64,000 nt of DNA from CAZDGB01 sp964504645 (GCA_964504645.1 CAZDGB010000001.1:7929-71928); one strand, 5' to 3'. Shown: positions 1-9,154, counted from the stretch's first letter. Notes: generated from the letters alone by a model not told the origin. Translations and numbers: made by a program.

Positions 1-189
1 AAGACCGCCGTGACGTTCCGCCCGATCACGCCGGCGGAAATCGACTGGTATCTCTCGACCGAGGAATCCCTCGGCAAAGCCGGTGGCTACGCGCTGCAAG
101 GCCTGGCAAGCCTGTTCGTGACCCGCATCGAAGGAAGTTTAAGCAACGTCGTCGGCCTCCCGCTGGAAGCCGTGCGGCGAGAAATTTGA
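1..189 (+). CDS. maf: Maf-like nucleotide pyrophosphatase, 3' end only
   Basis: The window opens inside this gene; 62 residues remain before the TGA at 187-189. They read like the C-terminus of the Maf/YhdE family: a PITPAEIDWYL segment, then GKAGGYALQG, then TRIEGSLSNVVGLPL near the end. Family members hydrolyse non-canonical or methylated nucleoside triphosphates in the cytoplasm and were first linked to septum inhibition. The GKAGGY and SNVVGLPL blocks are the family's most conserved C-terminal signatures, so the assignment is firm although the catalytic N-terminal half lies outside the window. Confidence 0.85.
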   Translation, partial: KTAVTFRPITPAEIDWYLSTEESLGKAGGYALQGLASLFVTRIEGSLSNVVGLPLEAVRREI

Positions 190-405
190 GGGAGCCGGCG
201 AGTACGGCAACTTATCGCTGTCCTGAAAGAAGAGTTTTTTGCCACGGATGATACGGATCAACACGGATTTCAGAGCCGTCTTTCAAAGACGTGCCCTCCG
301 TTTTATCCGTGGCAAAAATGCCTTTTGACTTTGCTCAGCGCAACTTCAAAACGCTCTCGCTATGATTCTGACGACCGTTCGCGCGTTTCACCGGAAAGAT
401 GATTC
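190..405. repeat. Intergenic region with 14-bp-arm inverted repeat
   Basis: No gene is seen between maf and the next CDS. Positions 236-249 and 305-318 form a perfect inverted repeat whose core reads GCCACGGAT on the left and ATCCGTGGC on the right, with T and A runs outside. The spacer carries further ACGGAT-like words. Similar 'atccgtggcaaaaa' text recurs at about 32570-32605, so this belongs to the family of dispersed intergenic hairpins of this genome. It could also act as a terminator for maf. Confidence 0.6.
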
Positions 406-1020
406 ATGACTTTGTCCGCCGAGGCTCAGACCGAGCATGTGTTGTGCGTGCCGACGCTGTTGTTCCACCAGATCGGTTACTTCCAGGGGTTTTTGAAGGA
501 CGTCGACCGGCATCTGAAGACGTTGCTCGACCCCGCGTTCACCAGCTTCCGGCCGCGGAGCGAAGTCGAAGAAGACCCGAGCTACAAACAACTGATCCCG
601 TATTGCCTCTTCCGGCACGACGGGCAGATTTTTCACTACCGCCGGGGGAAAGCCGGGGGCGAAGGCCGGCTGCACTCCAAGCGGTCGGTGGGGATCGGCG
701 GGCACATTTCCTCGACCGACCGGCTCACGGGCGACCGGAGATACGACGAGGCGATGCACCGCGAAATCGAAGAGGAAGTCTTTCTGGAGTCGGGATTTCG
801 GGACGAATGCGTCGGGATGATTAACGACGACGAAACGCCCGTGGGCAGGGTTCATTTAGGAATTGTGCACATTTTTGACCTCGACTCGGCAAAAGTTCGC
901 CCCAAGGAAGCGTCGATCTTAGAAACAGGATTTTGCCGTCCGCAGGAATTGCTCCGGGACAGCGACCAGTTCGAAACGTGGTCGCAAATCTGCCTGCGGC
1001 ACCTGTTCGGGGGAAAGTAG
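406..1020 (+). CDS. NUDIX-like predicted phosphoesterase
   Basis: 204 residues. The N-terminal part (CVPTLLFHQIGYFQGF) and the central KRSVGIGGHIS block resemble the MutT-related 'predicted phosphoesterase' group found in planctomycetes. A NUDIX-box-like element with REIEEEV starts at residue 119, preceded by GGHI near residue 98; the spacing matches the Gx5Ex7REUxEE pattern only loosely. NUDIX enzymes cleave nucleoside diphosphates linked to another moiety; the substrate here cannot be told. The ATG is preceded by GGAAAG at about 392-397. The gene stands alone with a secreted-protein gene 69 bp downstream. Confidence 0.65.
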   Translation: MTLSAEAQTEHVLCVPTLLFHQIGYFQGFLKDVDRHLKTLLDPAFTSFRPRSEVEEDPSYKQLIPYCLFRHDGQIFHYRRGKAGGEGRLHSKRSVGIGGHISSTDRLTGDRRYDEAMHREIEEEVFLESGFRDECVGMINDDETPVGRVHLGIVHIFDLDSAKVRPKEASILETGFCRPQELLRDSDQFETWSQICLRHLFGGK

Positions 1021-1089
1021 CGCGCTCGCTTCGCGAGTGCGAATTCGCTCACAGAGTGAGCGATCGACTTTACAAAGGAGTGTCCAGCG

Positions 1090-1773
1090 ATGACGCACGA
1101 ATGGAGTCGGCGGAGTGTGTTGGGGGCGGCAGCGGTGGCGCTCGCCACACCGGCGTTGATCGTCGCGGCCGATTCGGCCAAGCCCGCGGCCGCCAAAGGG
1201 AAGCTCACCGACGAATCGCTCGGAGCCCTGTTCAAGGCGATGGGCGTCGAAGCCAAGCGGACGGAAACCCGGTACGACTTCGATTTCAAATCGGTCGTCG
1301 ACGAGGACGAATGGAACTTCTCCATGTCCGCCGTCCTCAGCAAGGACGGCAGCTCGATCTGGATCATGGCGTGGCTGGATGAACTGCCTAAGTCGCCCGC
1401 CGACGTCCCGCGCACGGCGTTGCTGCGGCTTCTGTCCGACAACGACAAGCTCGGCCAGGGAACGTTCTTCGCCTACATTGCGACGAACCGCCGCTTCGTA
1501 CTGCAGCGCGTCATTCCGAACGACAACATGACGACCGCGTCGTTCCGCGCGGCGCTCGACGCCTTGGGAGCCAACGTCGCCGATACTTACGCCCACTGGT
1601 CGGTCGAGAACTGGAGCAACACGGCCCAGACCGACCCGGCGACCGTTCCCAAGAGCGGCCAGCCGGTGAAGGGAAGCAGCCCGCAAACCGGAGCCAAGAC
1701 CAGCGCGAAGACCGGCAAACCGGCCCAGCAGGCGATCAACGAGCCGAAGCTGAAGAACTCGGCGCAGAAGTAG
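1090..1773 (+). CDS. Tat-type secreted protein, YbjN/chaperone-like fold possible
   Basis: 227 residues with a strong AAAGGAG site 10 bp before the ATG. The N-terminus has SRRSVLG followed by an alanine-rich hydrophobic stretch ending near ALIVAAD, which fits a twin-arginine or Sec signal peptide. The mature part (residues about 35-175) alternates strands and helices and ends in a lysine/alanine-rich tail. The SKDGSSIWIMAWL strand and the late amphipathic helix recall YbjN or type III chaperone-like folds, but I do not recognise a defined family. Function unknown; location probably the cell envelope. Confidence 0.7.
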   Translation: MTHEWSRRSVLGAAAVALATPALIVAADSAKPAAAKGKLTDESLGALFKAMGVEAKRTETRYDFDFKSVVDEDEWNFSMSAVLSKDGSSIWIMAWLDELPKSPADVPRTALLRLLSDNDKLGQGTFFAYIATNRRFVLQRVIPNDNMTTASFRAALDALGANVADTYAHWSVENWSNTAQTDPATVPKSGQPVKGSSPQTGAKTSAKTGKPAQQAINEPKLKNSAQK

Positions 1774-1797
1774 CCGTTTCAGCGCGCGTCGAAAAAA

Positions 1798-1829
1798 AGA
1801 AGCCCAGGGATCGCAATCCCTGGGCTTCT
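1798..1829. terminator. Bidirectional terminator between convergent genes
   Basis: A perfect hairpin with 13-bp arms (AGAAGCCCAGGGA and its complement) and a short loop lies between two convergent genes. Seven A residues precede it at 1792-1798, giving a U-tract for the minus-strand transcript; on the plus strand it is followed by TTTG-containing sequence. Confidence 0.75.
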
Positions 1830-1895
1830 GCATTTGTTGATGTGTTCGAGAGCGCACACCTTGTCGGTCGGCCCACCAGCATTGTCCTGCGAGCG

Positions 1896-2075
1896 TCACG
1901 CGTACGCGACCAGCAGTCCTGCTTCGTGATCCTTGCGGTCCATCTCATCGAGGACGATGGGATGCCAGCTATCGTCGCGTTCGTCGAGAGGAGTGTAGTT
2001 TTTGCGGGCCCACGTCCGCAGCCGCATTTCTTCCACCGGATCGACATCCACGCCGAGATCCATTTCGAGGGTCAT
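1896..2075 (-). CDS. Small conserved planctomycete-type protein
   Basis: 59 residues from the ATG at 2075 (MTLEMDLGVDVDPVEEM...). An upstream in-frame ATG at 2108 would add 11 residues. The start at 2075 is preferred because the MTLEMDLG and RTWARKNY blocks look like the beginning of a short acidic protein family I recognise only from planctomycetes. It is rich in Asp, Glu and Arg, has no membrane segment or cysteine motif, and its function is unknown. It converges with the secreted-protein gene across the hairpin at 1798-1829. Confidence 0.6.
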   Translation of the reverse strand: MTLEMDLGVDVDPVEEMRLRTWARKNYTPLDERDDSWHPIVLDEMDRKDHEAGLLVAYA

Positions 2076-2163
2076 CGAGGAGTTCACGACCTTCCTCCCA
2101 GCCGACAAGGCGCCAAAGTTGCGAAAGAACCTTCTGCGAACATCTCGCAGCCACCGCCCTTGA

Positions 2164-2373
2164 TGGTAGCAAGCGAGGTAAAAATCTCAAGGATAAAAAT
2201 TCTCGAAATCCGGAATGGNNNNNNNNNNNNNNNNNNNNNNNNNNNNNNNNNNNNNNNNNNNNNNNNNNNNNNNNNNNNNNNNNNNNNNNNNNNNNNNNNN
2301 NNNNNNNNNNNNNNNNNNTGGTAGCAAGCGAGGTAAAAATCTCAAGGATAAAAATTCTCGAAATCCGGAATGG
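2164..2373. other. Scaffold gap: 100 N flanked by identical 55-bp ends
   Basis: Positions 2219-2318 are exactly 100 N. The 55 bases before it (2164-2218) are identical to the 55 bases after it (2319-2373). A fixed-length gap with the same 55 bases on both sides is what scaffolding leaves when two contigs overlap by one k-mer of 55 and are not merged. The true sequence is probably a single copy with no gap. Apart from this, the stretch 2076-2571 shows no convincing gene. Confidence 0.85.
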
Positions 2374-2571
2374 GGATGCGGATGAATCAGTAGGAATTGA
2401 TGGGTTTTGAGATACGAAACCTGGCGAGAATTAAGAGGGGCGATGGGATGCAATCCACCTACAAAACGACGCCTGACTCCCCCACTTTAACAAACTGACC
2501 TTGCCCCTTTGGAGCGAATTCGAGTACCTTCCGCCCGCTCCAATGGACTCTGGGAAAAGGTGCGCGCCGGG

Positions 2572-3486
2572 ATGGGAAGGGATTTCCGCCGGACGATCCG
2601 GGATCGAGGCATCGCGTGGGCGGTCGCCGCGTGCGGTTTATTGCTCGCCGGCGGATGCTTGCCGCGCAACGGGTCCGTCGACTTGCTGCACGCCCGGTTG
2701 CGGCAGAACGAAGAGCAACTCGCCGAACTCCAATCGTCGTTGCAATCGTCGTCGACGCAATTGAAGCAGGCTCGCCGGGAAATCGACTTGCTCCGTACGG
2801 AGCTCGCCGAAGCCGGCAATCCCCGCGTCACGCCGGAACACGCCGCGGCAATGGTGCAGGTCTCCCGCATCGAAGTTTTGCCGTGGCTGACCGGCGGCAT
2901 CGACAAGGACGACGATCCCGGCGACGACGCGCTCGCCGTCTATTTCACGCCGCGGGACGATCAGGGCGAAGTCGTCAAGTTGCCGGGAAACATCAAGATC
3001 ACGCTGACCGATCCGGCGTTGGAAACCGATCAGCAGACCGTCGGCAGTTGGACGTTTTCGCCGGAAGAATGCCGCGACGCCTGGACGCGCGGCTTCATGG
3101 GCGGCGGCTACCAGTTTACGCTCCCGTGGGAAAACTCGCCGGTCAACGCGCGGCTGGTCGTGCACGTAGAGTACGCGACCCCCGACGGCCGTTCGTTCGA
3201 CGACACGCAGCTCGTGAAGGTCCATCCCTCCGCAGAAGCCGTAGCGAAACGCCCGCGTTCGCAGCGCACGGCTCCGAAAGACCTCACTGCCGAAGATCTC
3301 ACGGCCGACCGGGAATCGTCCGCGGTTCGCCCCGCGAGCCGTCTGGAGACGCTTCGTCGGCCGGTCTACCGCAACCGGGACGAGTCGTCGGAACCGGATG
3401 AGCTGCTCGAAGACGAAGCCGACGAGCGCCCGCAGACGCCGCACTCGGCGAACTGGACCGACGACACGATCCCGCGTCTGCGGTGA
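2572..3486 (+). CDS. Lipoprotein with coiled coil
   Basis: 304 residues from the ATG at 2572, preceded by GGAAAAGG. An earlier in-frame ATG at 2509 would add a poor, charged extension. The N-terminus has a basic start, a hydrophobic segment (AVAACGLLLAGGC) and a lipobox LAGGC with Cys at residue 29, so lipid attachment in the envelope is likely. Residues about 38-75 form a heptad-rich coiled coil (NEEQLAELQSSL, then QARREIDLLRTEL). The middle looks like a beta-sandwich and the C-terminal 90 residues are low complexity and charged. Function unknown. Confidence 0.7.
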   Translation: MGRDFRRTIRDRGIAWAVAACGLLLAGGCLPRNGSVDLLHARLRQNEEQLAELQSSLQSSSTQLKQARREIDLLRTELAEAGNPRVTPEHAAAMVQVSRIEVLPWLTGGIDKDDDPGDDALAVYFTPRDDQGEVVKLPGNIKITLTDPALETDQQTVGSWTFSPEECRDAWTRGFMGGGYQFTLPWENSPVNARLVVHVEYATPDGRSFDDTQLVKVHPSAEAVAKRPRSQRTAPKDLTAEDLTADRESSAVRPASRLETLRRPVYRNRDESSEPDELLEDEADERPQTPHSANWTDDTIPRLR

Positions 3487-3610
3487 GGTCCGGTCGCGAA
3501 TCGCCAGCGGCCCCATTCAACGCTTGCGAGTTCGCAACTCCATTTGAATTTCCCCGCGCCTTCCGCCATCATTCAGCCGGTCTCGCGTTTCCATCGGCAA
3601 AGGATATTCC

Positions 3611-4480
3611 ATGCGGCTCGCGAAAATCCGGTTGGCGAACGGTTCCACGCACGCGGCGGTTTGGGGGGACGACGACAAGCTCCGGCCGCTCGATCTGTTG
3701 CAGATGGAGCAATACCGCACGCTGCAGGACGTGCTGCACGCCGCGGACCCGATCGGGCTGTCGAAATATCTCGTCGATCAAAAGGCCGCGCCGCTGCCGC
3801 TGGAGAAGGTGACGCTGCTCGCGCCGATCGACCGACAGGAAGTGTGGGCGGCGGGCGTCACCTACAAGCGCAGCCAGGTCGCGCGGATGCAGGAGTCGGA
3901 ATCCGGAGCGTCGCACTACGACAAGGTCTACACGGCACCGCGGCCGGAGATTTTCTTCAAGGCAACGCCGACTCGTGTCGCCGGCCCAAACCAGCCACTG
4001 CGCGTGCGGGCCGACAGCCAGTGGTCGGTTCCCGAGCCGGAACTGGCGCTGGTCATCTCGCCGGAAAAGAAGCTCGTGGGCTTTACTGTCGGCAACGACA
4101 TGTCGGCCCGCGACATCGAAGGGGAGAACCCCCTCTACTTGCCGCAGGCCAAAGTCTACAACCAATGCTGCGGGCTCGGTCCGTGCGTCTGGATTCCCGA
4201 AGGCCCCGTCGACCGGCCGAACACGAAGATCACGCTCACCATCCAGCGGAGCGGTAAAACGGCGTTCACCGGCGAAACCGATCTCGACCACATGAAGCGC
4301 AGCTTCGAGGAACTGATCGACTGGCTTATGCGCGAGAACGATTTGCCGACGGGCGGATTTCTCCTCACCGGCACCGGCGTCGTCCCGCCGGACGACTTCA
4401 CACTGAAAAACGGCGACGTCGTCTCCATCGCCATCACGAACATCGGCACGCTGGTGAATCCCATCGTGCAAGAGGTGTGA
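3611..4480 (+). CDS. Fumarylacetoacetate hydrolase family protein
   Basis: 289 residues, ATG preceded by AAAGGA. The core VWAAGVTYKRS, the acidic metal-binding region around EPELALVI, and VGNDMSARDIEGENP are hallmarks of the FAH superfamily. Members use a divalent metal to cleave or hydrate 2-keto acids in sugar-acid or aromatic degradation. The length and the NPLYLPQAKVYN block resemble 2-keto-3-deoxy sugar-acid dehydratase or hydratase relatives rather than the eukaryotic hydrolase. The exact substrate cannot be assigned; no pathway genes lie alongside. Two hairpins follow at 4497-4565. Confidence 0.8.
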   Translation: MRLAKIRLANGSTHAAVWGDDDKLRPLDLLQMEQYRTLQDVLHAADPIGLSKYLVDQKAAPLPLEKVTLLAPIDRQEVWAAGVTYKRSQVARMQESESGASHYDKVYTAPRPEIFFKATPTRVAGPNQPLRVRADSQWSVPEPELALVISPEKKLVGFTVGNDMSARDIEGENPLYLPQAKVYNQCCGLGPCVWIPEGPVDRPNTKITLTIQRSGKTAFTGETDLDHMKRSFEELIDWLMRENDLPTGGFLLTGTGVVPPDDFTLKNGDVVSIAITNIGTLVNPIVQEV

Positions 4481-4496
4481 TTCGCGTGGCACAAAG

Positions 4497-4569
4497 CCGC
4501 GGATGGCATCCGCGGTTTTTCATCGTCGTAGCGCCGTGCAGAAGACCGCGGTTGCCAACCGCGGTTTTG
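4497..4569. terminator. Two tandem terminator hairpins between convergent genes
   Basis: The first hairpin (4497-4515, arms CCGCGGAT/ATCCGCGG) is followed by five T. The second (4545-4565, arms ACCGCGGTT/AACCGCGGT) is followed by TTT and, read on the minus strand, is preceded by AAAA. They separate the FAH gene from the convergent AsmA-like gene and could serve both. Confidence 0.6.
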
Positions 4570-4581
4570 AGTGCGCGGCTT

Positions 4582-7500
4582 TCACCGACGTTCGTTCGTC
4601 GGGGATTGGCCGGTGCGGGGAATGAATGTGCGGGGCGTCGGGCGGTTTTGACGCGGCTCGAAGCTTCCCAAAAATTGCCGCAGGGTGTCGTCGAGCTCCG
4701 GGATGGGCCGCACTTCGACTTGCGGGTCGCTGATGTCGCCGGAAACGGTCACGCCGTAGAGCCCGTCGCTGAGCAGGCCGATCACGTCGCTGACGATCGG
4801 GACGCGGAGACGGTTGCGGGGCAACTTGGAATAGAACTCCAGATTGACGACGCGGTCGAACCGCACGCTGCCGCGGCCGCGCAGCCGGATGGCGTTCCCC
4901 ACCAGGTCGATCTCCTGGAAGTTGAACCGCTGGTCGCCGACGGTGAACAGCATCGTCGCTTCCTGAAACGCCGAGCGTTCCTGAAACTGCGGGCCGAGCG
5001 CCTGGAACATCTTCACGAAGACGGGGGCGTCGTACAATTCCGCCGGGCGAATGACCATGCGGCCGGAACCGGTCATTGATTCGGCGTCCTCGCCGCGGCC
5101 TTGCAGATCGAGCCAGCCGTTGATGTTGCCGCGGACATTGTTCTGCCCCTGGAGGTACGATTTCGCATAGCGTTCCAGGTTGCCGCCGATCATCAGCAGC
5201 CGCAGCCGGTACTGGCATTCGGGATCGAACTTGACGATGGCGTTCATCGTCAGCGTGCCGTCGATCGCTTTGGCGTTGATCTGGTCGGCGAGCGGCACAT
5301 TCTCCGCGGCTTGCATGACCGGTCCGACGGCGGCCTGCCGGGAGCCGGCGATGATTTCTCCCTGCTGAAAGCGGAACGGCCCGCGGACTTCCGTGAGTTG
5401 ATGCTGCAGGATTTCCAACGAATCGAGATCGAGCATGCCTTGGCGGATTTCCGTGGTCTTGCCATCCCAAGACCCTTGCAGCGAGACGCGGCCGTAGATG
5501 TTCTCGATCCGTTGTCCCAGCGTGAGATTCGATCCCGACAAGAGCAGATCGGAGTTCCATTCCATACGGATCGTGTCGCGGTCTTCGTTCGGCCCGTAAA
5601 ACGCAATCGGCCCCTGTACGGAGACCGTCCCCGTGGGATTGAGCGAGTCGACCACCGTGCGGAGTTCGCCCGGCAGCGTGCGCCGCAACGCGGGGGTCAT
5701 CGGCAAGTCGTCGACGAAGAATTCATTGAACCGGAATTGCCACGGCCGATCGGCGGGAAAGACGCCGGCCCCTTTCCCGCGCAGCCGGCAGTCGTCGTGC
5801 TCGGCGTGCAGCTCGTGCACCGTCAGCCGGTCGTGCTCGTAGCTCATGTCGGCGGCGACGTCGTTCCATGGGAAGGGAAAGTTCCGCAGCGTGACGCCGG
5901 CGTTCTTCAGCTTGATGTTCGGCAGCTTGAGTTCGAACTCGCCTCCCGGAGTCCAGGCGACGTGCGTCTCGGCGTCGAACCGTCCGGTCGGGCGAAATTC
6001 GTTCCAAGCGTCTTGCAAGCGGGGCGGAAGCGCCTCGAGCAGTTCGGCGTCGAACGGCGCGTCGTTGATGTGGATTACAAGCTTCAGCTTGCCATTCGCC
6101 GGCGCCTTGGCAAACGTGCCGTTGCAGGTGAAGACGGCGTCGGCGTGCTTGCCTTTGAGCGACTCGAACTTCGCGACCTCGCCATTCCAGCGGACCAGCC
6201 CGGTGATGCGGTCGATCCGCAGCGGAAAACGCTGGAAATGCACGCTGCAGTCTTTCAGCCGCGTGACGACATGCGTCTCGGCTTTCGCGCCGATGCCCGC
6301 CGGCTTGATGAACTTGACCCAGGCATCCGCCGCACCGCGCAGCTCGAGCGTCTGAGCCGCCATCCGCACGGCGGCCGGACTGGCCTGCAGCAGCGCGGCG
6401 TCGATGGGCACGTCGTCGGCCTTCAGCAGAATCACCATTTCCGCGCCCGGTCCCGGCTTCGTGATCGTTCCCGTCACCACCACCGGCGACGAGCCGGCGT
6501 TGCCGCGGCCTTCCAGATGGGCCTGGTCGCCGTGCCAGGAGAGTTTGCCGGTGACGTCGCGCACCGGATAGCGGAACTTCTCGTAGTTCACGCTGCCGTC
6601 GCGCAACGTCAGTTCGACGTCGGGAAGATAGACTTGCTCGGTCCGTGTGAGCTGCGCGTCGAGATCGCATATCCCGCGCAGCGACAGCGTGCGGATCAGC
6701 CGCGCGAGCGGTTCCGGCAAACGGGCCGTCAGCATGTCGTCGATGACGATCTCGCGAGCCTTCACCGTGAGGGCCGGAAACTTGCCGGTCTCCCATTTTG
6801 CGGAGCAGGTGATCGTCGATTCGCCGTGCCGGCCGCGCAATTCTTGCATGACGACTTGTGAGGAATCGGCGTAGAACTTGCCGGTCACGCCATCCATCGG
6901 CAGCGGCAAGAGCTTGTTCGTCAAGCGCCCGTCGCGGATATCGGCCATGACCTGGAACTTCGGCGCTGCGCCTGGTTCCGCACTCGAAAAGCGGGCCTGC
7001 AGATGGGTCAGGAGCTGCACGCCGAGTTCCGGGACGCCGGAGCTTTGGGCCATCAAGTCTTGCGGGCGGTTGCCGGTGACGTCGGGCCGCTGCAATTTTC
7101 CTTTGGCGAGGTGTATCCACCGCGTTTGATGCTGCTCGAGCAGTTGCCGCCATTCCGGCCGGATGGTGAGAATCTTCCCGATGAGCGCTTTGTCGATCAC
7201 CAGGCCGTCGACGTCGACACCCAGTTTCCACGGGGAGCCGTCGAGAGACAGATCGCCGTCGATGCGCACCGGTCCCGTCCCGTCCACGCGGCTCGACAGC
7301 GCCACGGCCCAACTGCGGTCCGACGATGGCGTCGCCGTGAGTCGCAACTCCGTGCAGTTGATGTCGAGCGGCGGTTCGGGCCGCGGCTGCTCGAACTGTA
7401 CCGTCACCGTGCCGTGCTCGATCTCCACGTCGGGCAACAATCCGCCCGGCGTGCGCTGCACCTGCAACTGCTTCCAGTTCCACGTCTCATCCGTCCGCCG

Positions 7501-7857
7501 TACGACCCACGCCCGCGGCTTGATCAGGCGAATGCGCTGGACCTGCAAGTCCTGCGATTCGGCGAGTTGATCCCGGTCGAGCGTGATGACCAGTTCCGCA
7601 ATGGTGAGCGAGGCGAAATCGTCGCCGGGTAGTGTCATCCGGACCTGATAAGCCCGCACTTGCCCGGTGAACAGATCGGGATGCGCCCGGTCGAGTTCGA
7701 TCTCGGTGCCGGGGAACATCGTCTGCAACTGAGACAGCAACTCTTGCTTGAGGAGTTCGTCGCTGCGCGTGAAGAACCAATACGCCCCCGCTCCGCCGGC
7801 CGCGATGAGGGCCAGCAGCAGATAAACGAGCCAGCGAAGAGTACGAACGAATTCCAC
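4582..7857 (-). CDS. AsmA/YhdP-like giant envelope protein
   Basis: 1091 residues from a GTG at 7857; the open frame runs further upstream but only as implausible Cys/Pro-rich sequence that overlaps the glycosyltransferase gene. Residues about 5-28 form one TM segment (LRWLVYLLLALIAAGG), followed by a long beta-rich body. The C-terminal 200 residues carry the AsmA-type pattern: GSGRMVIRPAELYDAP, DQRFNFQEIDLVGNAI and a final GVTVSGDISDP. AsmA, TamB and YhdP relatives are anchored in the inner membrane and span the periplasm, where they help move lipids to the outer membrane. The gene follows the glycosyltransferase by 49 bp, probably in one transcript. Confidence 0.8.
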   Translation of the reverse strand: MEFVRTLRWLVYLLLALIAAGGAGAYWFFTRSDELLKQELLSQLQTMFPGTEIELDRAHPDLFTGQVRAYQVRMTLPGDDFASLTIAELVITLDRDQLAESQDLQVQRIRLIKPRAWVVRRTDETWNWKQLQVQRTPGGLLPDVEIEHGTVTVQFEQPRPEPPLDINCTELRLTATPSSDRSWAVALSSRVDGTGPVRIDGDLSLDGSPWKLGVDVDGLVIDKALIGKILTIRPEWRQLLEQHQTRWIHLAKGKLQRPDVTGNRPQDLMAQSSGVPELGVQLLTHLQARFSSAEPGAAPKFQVMADIRDGRLTNKLLPLPMDGVTGKFYADSSQVVMQELRGRHGESTITCSAKWETGKFPALTVKAREIVIDDMLTARLPEPLARLIRTLSLRGICDLDAQLTRTEQVYLPDVELTLRDGSVNYEKFRYPVRDVTGKLSWHGDQAHLEGRGNAGSSPVVVTGTITKPGPGAEMVILLKADDVPIDAALLQASPAAVRMAAQTLELRGAADAWVKFIKPAGIGAKAETHVVTRLKDCSVHFQRFPLRIDRITGLVRWNGEVAKFESLKGKHADAVFTCNGTFAKAPANGKLKLVIHINDAPFDAELLEALPPRLQDAWNEFRPTGRFDAETHVAWTPGGEFELKLPNIKLKNAGVTLRNFPFPWNDVAADMSYEHDRLTVHELHAEHDDCRLRGKGAGVFPADRPWQFRFNEFFVDDLPMTPALRRTLPGELRTVVDSLNPTGTVSVQGPIAFYGPNEDRDTIRMEWNSDLLLSGSNLTLGQRIENIYGRVSLQGSWDGKTTEIRQGMLDLDSLEILQHQLTEVRGPFRFQQGEIIAGSRQAAVGPVMQAAENVPLADQINAKAIDGTLTMNAIVKFDPECQYRLRLLMIGGNLERYAKSYLQGQNNVRGNINGWLDLQGRGEDAESMTGSGRMVIRPAELYDAPVFVKMFQALGPQFQERSAFQEATMLFTVGDQRFNFQEIDLVGNAIRLRGRGSVRFDRVVNLEFYSKLPRNRLRVPIVSDVIGLLSDGLYGVTVSGDISDPQVEVRPIPELDDTLRQFLGSFEPRQNRPTPRTFIPRTGQSPTNERR

Positions 7858-7879
7858 GCGAGACGCTTCAACAGGGAAG

Positions 7880-7930
7880 CCGCGGGGCTGCGACCCCGCG
7901 GTAAAATCACCGAGGGGGCGCGGCCCCTCG
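7880..7930. repeat. Two GC hairpins at a gene junction
   Basis: Positions 7880-7901 form a hairpin with arms CCGCGGGG/CCCCGCGG, and 7911-7930 a second with CGAGGGGG and GCCCCTCG arms. The second lies inside the last codons of the glycosyltransferase gene and encodes its final RGAAPPR residues, so a dispersed hairpin appears to have become coding sequence. Confidence 0.55.
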
Positions 7931-9154
7931 ACTGCCAAACCACTGGGACAGACCGACACCGGACAACACGGCCAACGGATACTCGGCCGGCAGCCGATAA
8001 CGGATCGACCCGACGAACAGCATGTGCACCGCGGCGAAATACAGAATGGGGGCCCACGCGAACAGCAACACATCCGGCCGCCGCCGCGACAGCCACGTGC
8101 CGTACAGAGCAGGAATCAGAATCATCAGCGACGACGCTAAGACCACGGCCCGCATCCAGACTTGCTGGAACTGCTCGGCGTTTGGCCAAGGCGCGGCGTA
8201 ACGTCCGAGTTTGATGAACATCAATTCGAGCGCCCGCCCCGGATGATCCCACGCGTACTGCTTCGCGCGGCGAGCGTATTCGCGGTCCATGTCGTATTCG
8301 CTCATCTCGCCCAGGAAATTGTCCCGGTCGAAGAACGCCATGTGGCTATCGCCGGTCGCTTCCGGATTGAGTCCGTCATACAGGCTCGGCCCGAACCAGA
8401 ACGTCGTCAGCTTGAAATGCCCGGTGACGACTTGATTGCGCAGTCCCCACGGCAGCATCGCGAGGAACAACACGGCGCAGACGATGACTCCGGCGAGTAA
8501 TCGCCGGGGAAATTGCTTCCAAGGCTGCAACAACACGAGCGCCATCGGCCCGACTAGCAGCCATGTGGGACGCAAATACGTCGCCGCGGCGATCAGAGCG
8601 CCGCTCAACGTCGCCCACAGGCTGTAGCGGTTCGCGGGGGATTCCTGCAAACGACGAGCGAGTTTCGCGAGAGCGAACAGACTCGCCGTCATCGCTGCGG
8701 CAAACGCCGTTTCGCTGAGAAGCAGCACGCTGAACATCGCCAGCACGGGAGAGATCGCCGTGACAGCGGCGGCCCACAATCCCACCTTGGCATCGCAGAG
8801 TTCTCGTCCGAGCAGATAGACGAACCCGCACGCCGACGTCCCAATGACGGCCAGCCACAGCCGGACCGCCAGCAGATTCTCGCCAAACGCCATCCGCGGC
8901 AACGCGAGCAGGAACGGAAAGCCCGGCATCCGCATCACCCGCCGCGGCGGATCATAGATTTCGTAGTCTTTCCCGGCGGCGATTTGGCCGGCGAGATACC
9001 AATACCCGTCGGCGTCGCCGGGAATCAGACAGACTTCGCGCGAGCCGTGATCCAGCCGCCATTGCACGCCGATGGCGCACGCGACGCGCAGCAACAGCGC
9101 GACGATGAGAATCGCCGCGAGAAGATGCCCTTCGGACCACGAACCGCCGCGCAT
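7907..9154 (-). CDS. GT39/ArnT-like membrane glycosyltransferase
   Basis: 415 residues with about ten hydrophobic segments. The first loop after TM1 contains the acidic pair in PGDADGYWYLAGQIAAG, followed by PPRRVMRMPGFPFLLALP, a layout typical of GT-C fold enzymes related to protein mannosyltransferases and ArnT. Such enzymes use polyprenyl-phosphate sugars in the inner membrane and transfer them to periplasmic acceptors. The acceptor cannot be predicted. The gene is first in a minus-strand pair with the AsmA-like protein, suggesting an envelope role. Confidence 0.75.
   Translation of the reverse strand: MRGGSWSEGHLLAAILIVALLLRVACAIGVQWRLDHGSREVCLIPGDADGYWYLAGQIAAGKDYEIYDPPRRVMRMPGFPFLLALPRMAFGENLLAVRLWLAVIGTSACGFVYLLGRELCDAKVGLWAAAVTAISPVLAMFSVLLLSETAFAAAMTASLFALAKLARRLQESPANRYSLWATLSGALIAAATYLRPTWLLVGPMALVLLQPWKQFPRRLLAGVIVCAVLFLAMLPWGLRNQVVTGHFKLTTFWFGPSLYDGLNPEATGDSHMAFFDRDNFLGEMSEYDMDREYARRAKQYAWDHPGRALELMFIKLGRYAAPWPNAEQFQQVWMRAVVLASSLMILIPALYGTWLSRRRPDVLLFAWAPILYFAAVHMLFVGSIRYRLPAEYPLAVLSGVGLSQWFGSRGAAPPR

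Noticed and set aside
388..1899. Minus-strand frames over the NUDIX-like and secreted-protein genes
   Set aside because: The plus-strand genes have ribosome sites and family motifs; the antisense frames have neither.
2164..2373. 55-bp direct repeat as a possible attachment site
   Set aside because: The exact 100-N gap between the copies points to a contig overlap, not a biological repeat.
5101..6861. 586-residue plus-strand open frame
   Set aside because: It lies fully antisense to the AsmA-like gene and has the Arg/Pro/Gly-rich composition of a shadow frame.
5723..7483. 586-residue minus-strand open frame in another phase
   Set aside because: Overlaps the AsmA-like gene in a different frame, with no domain and biased composition.
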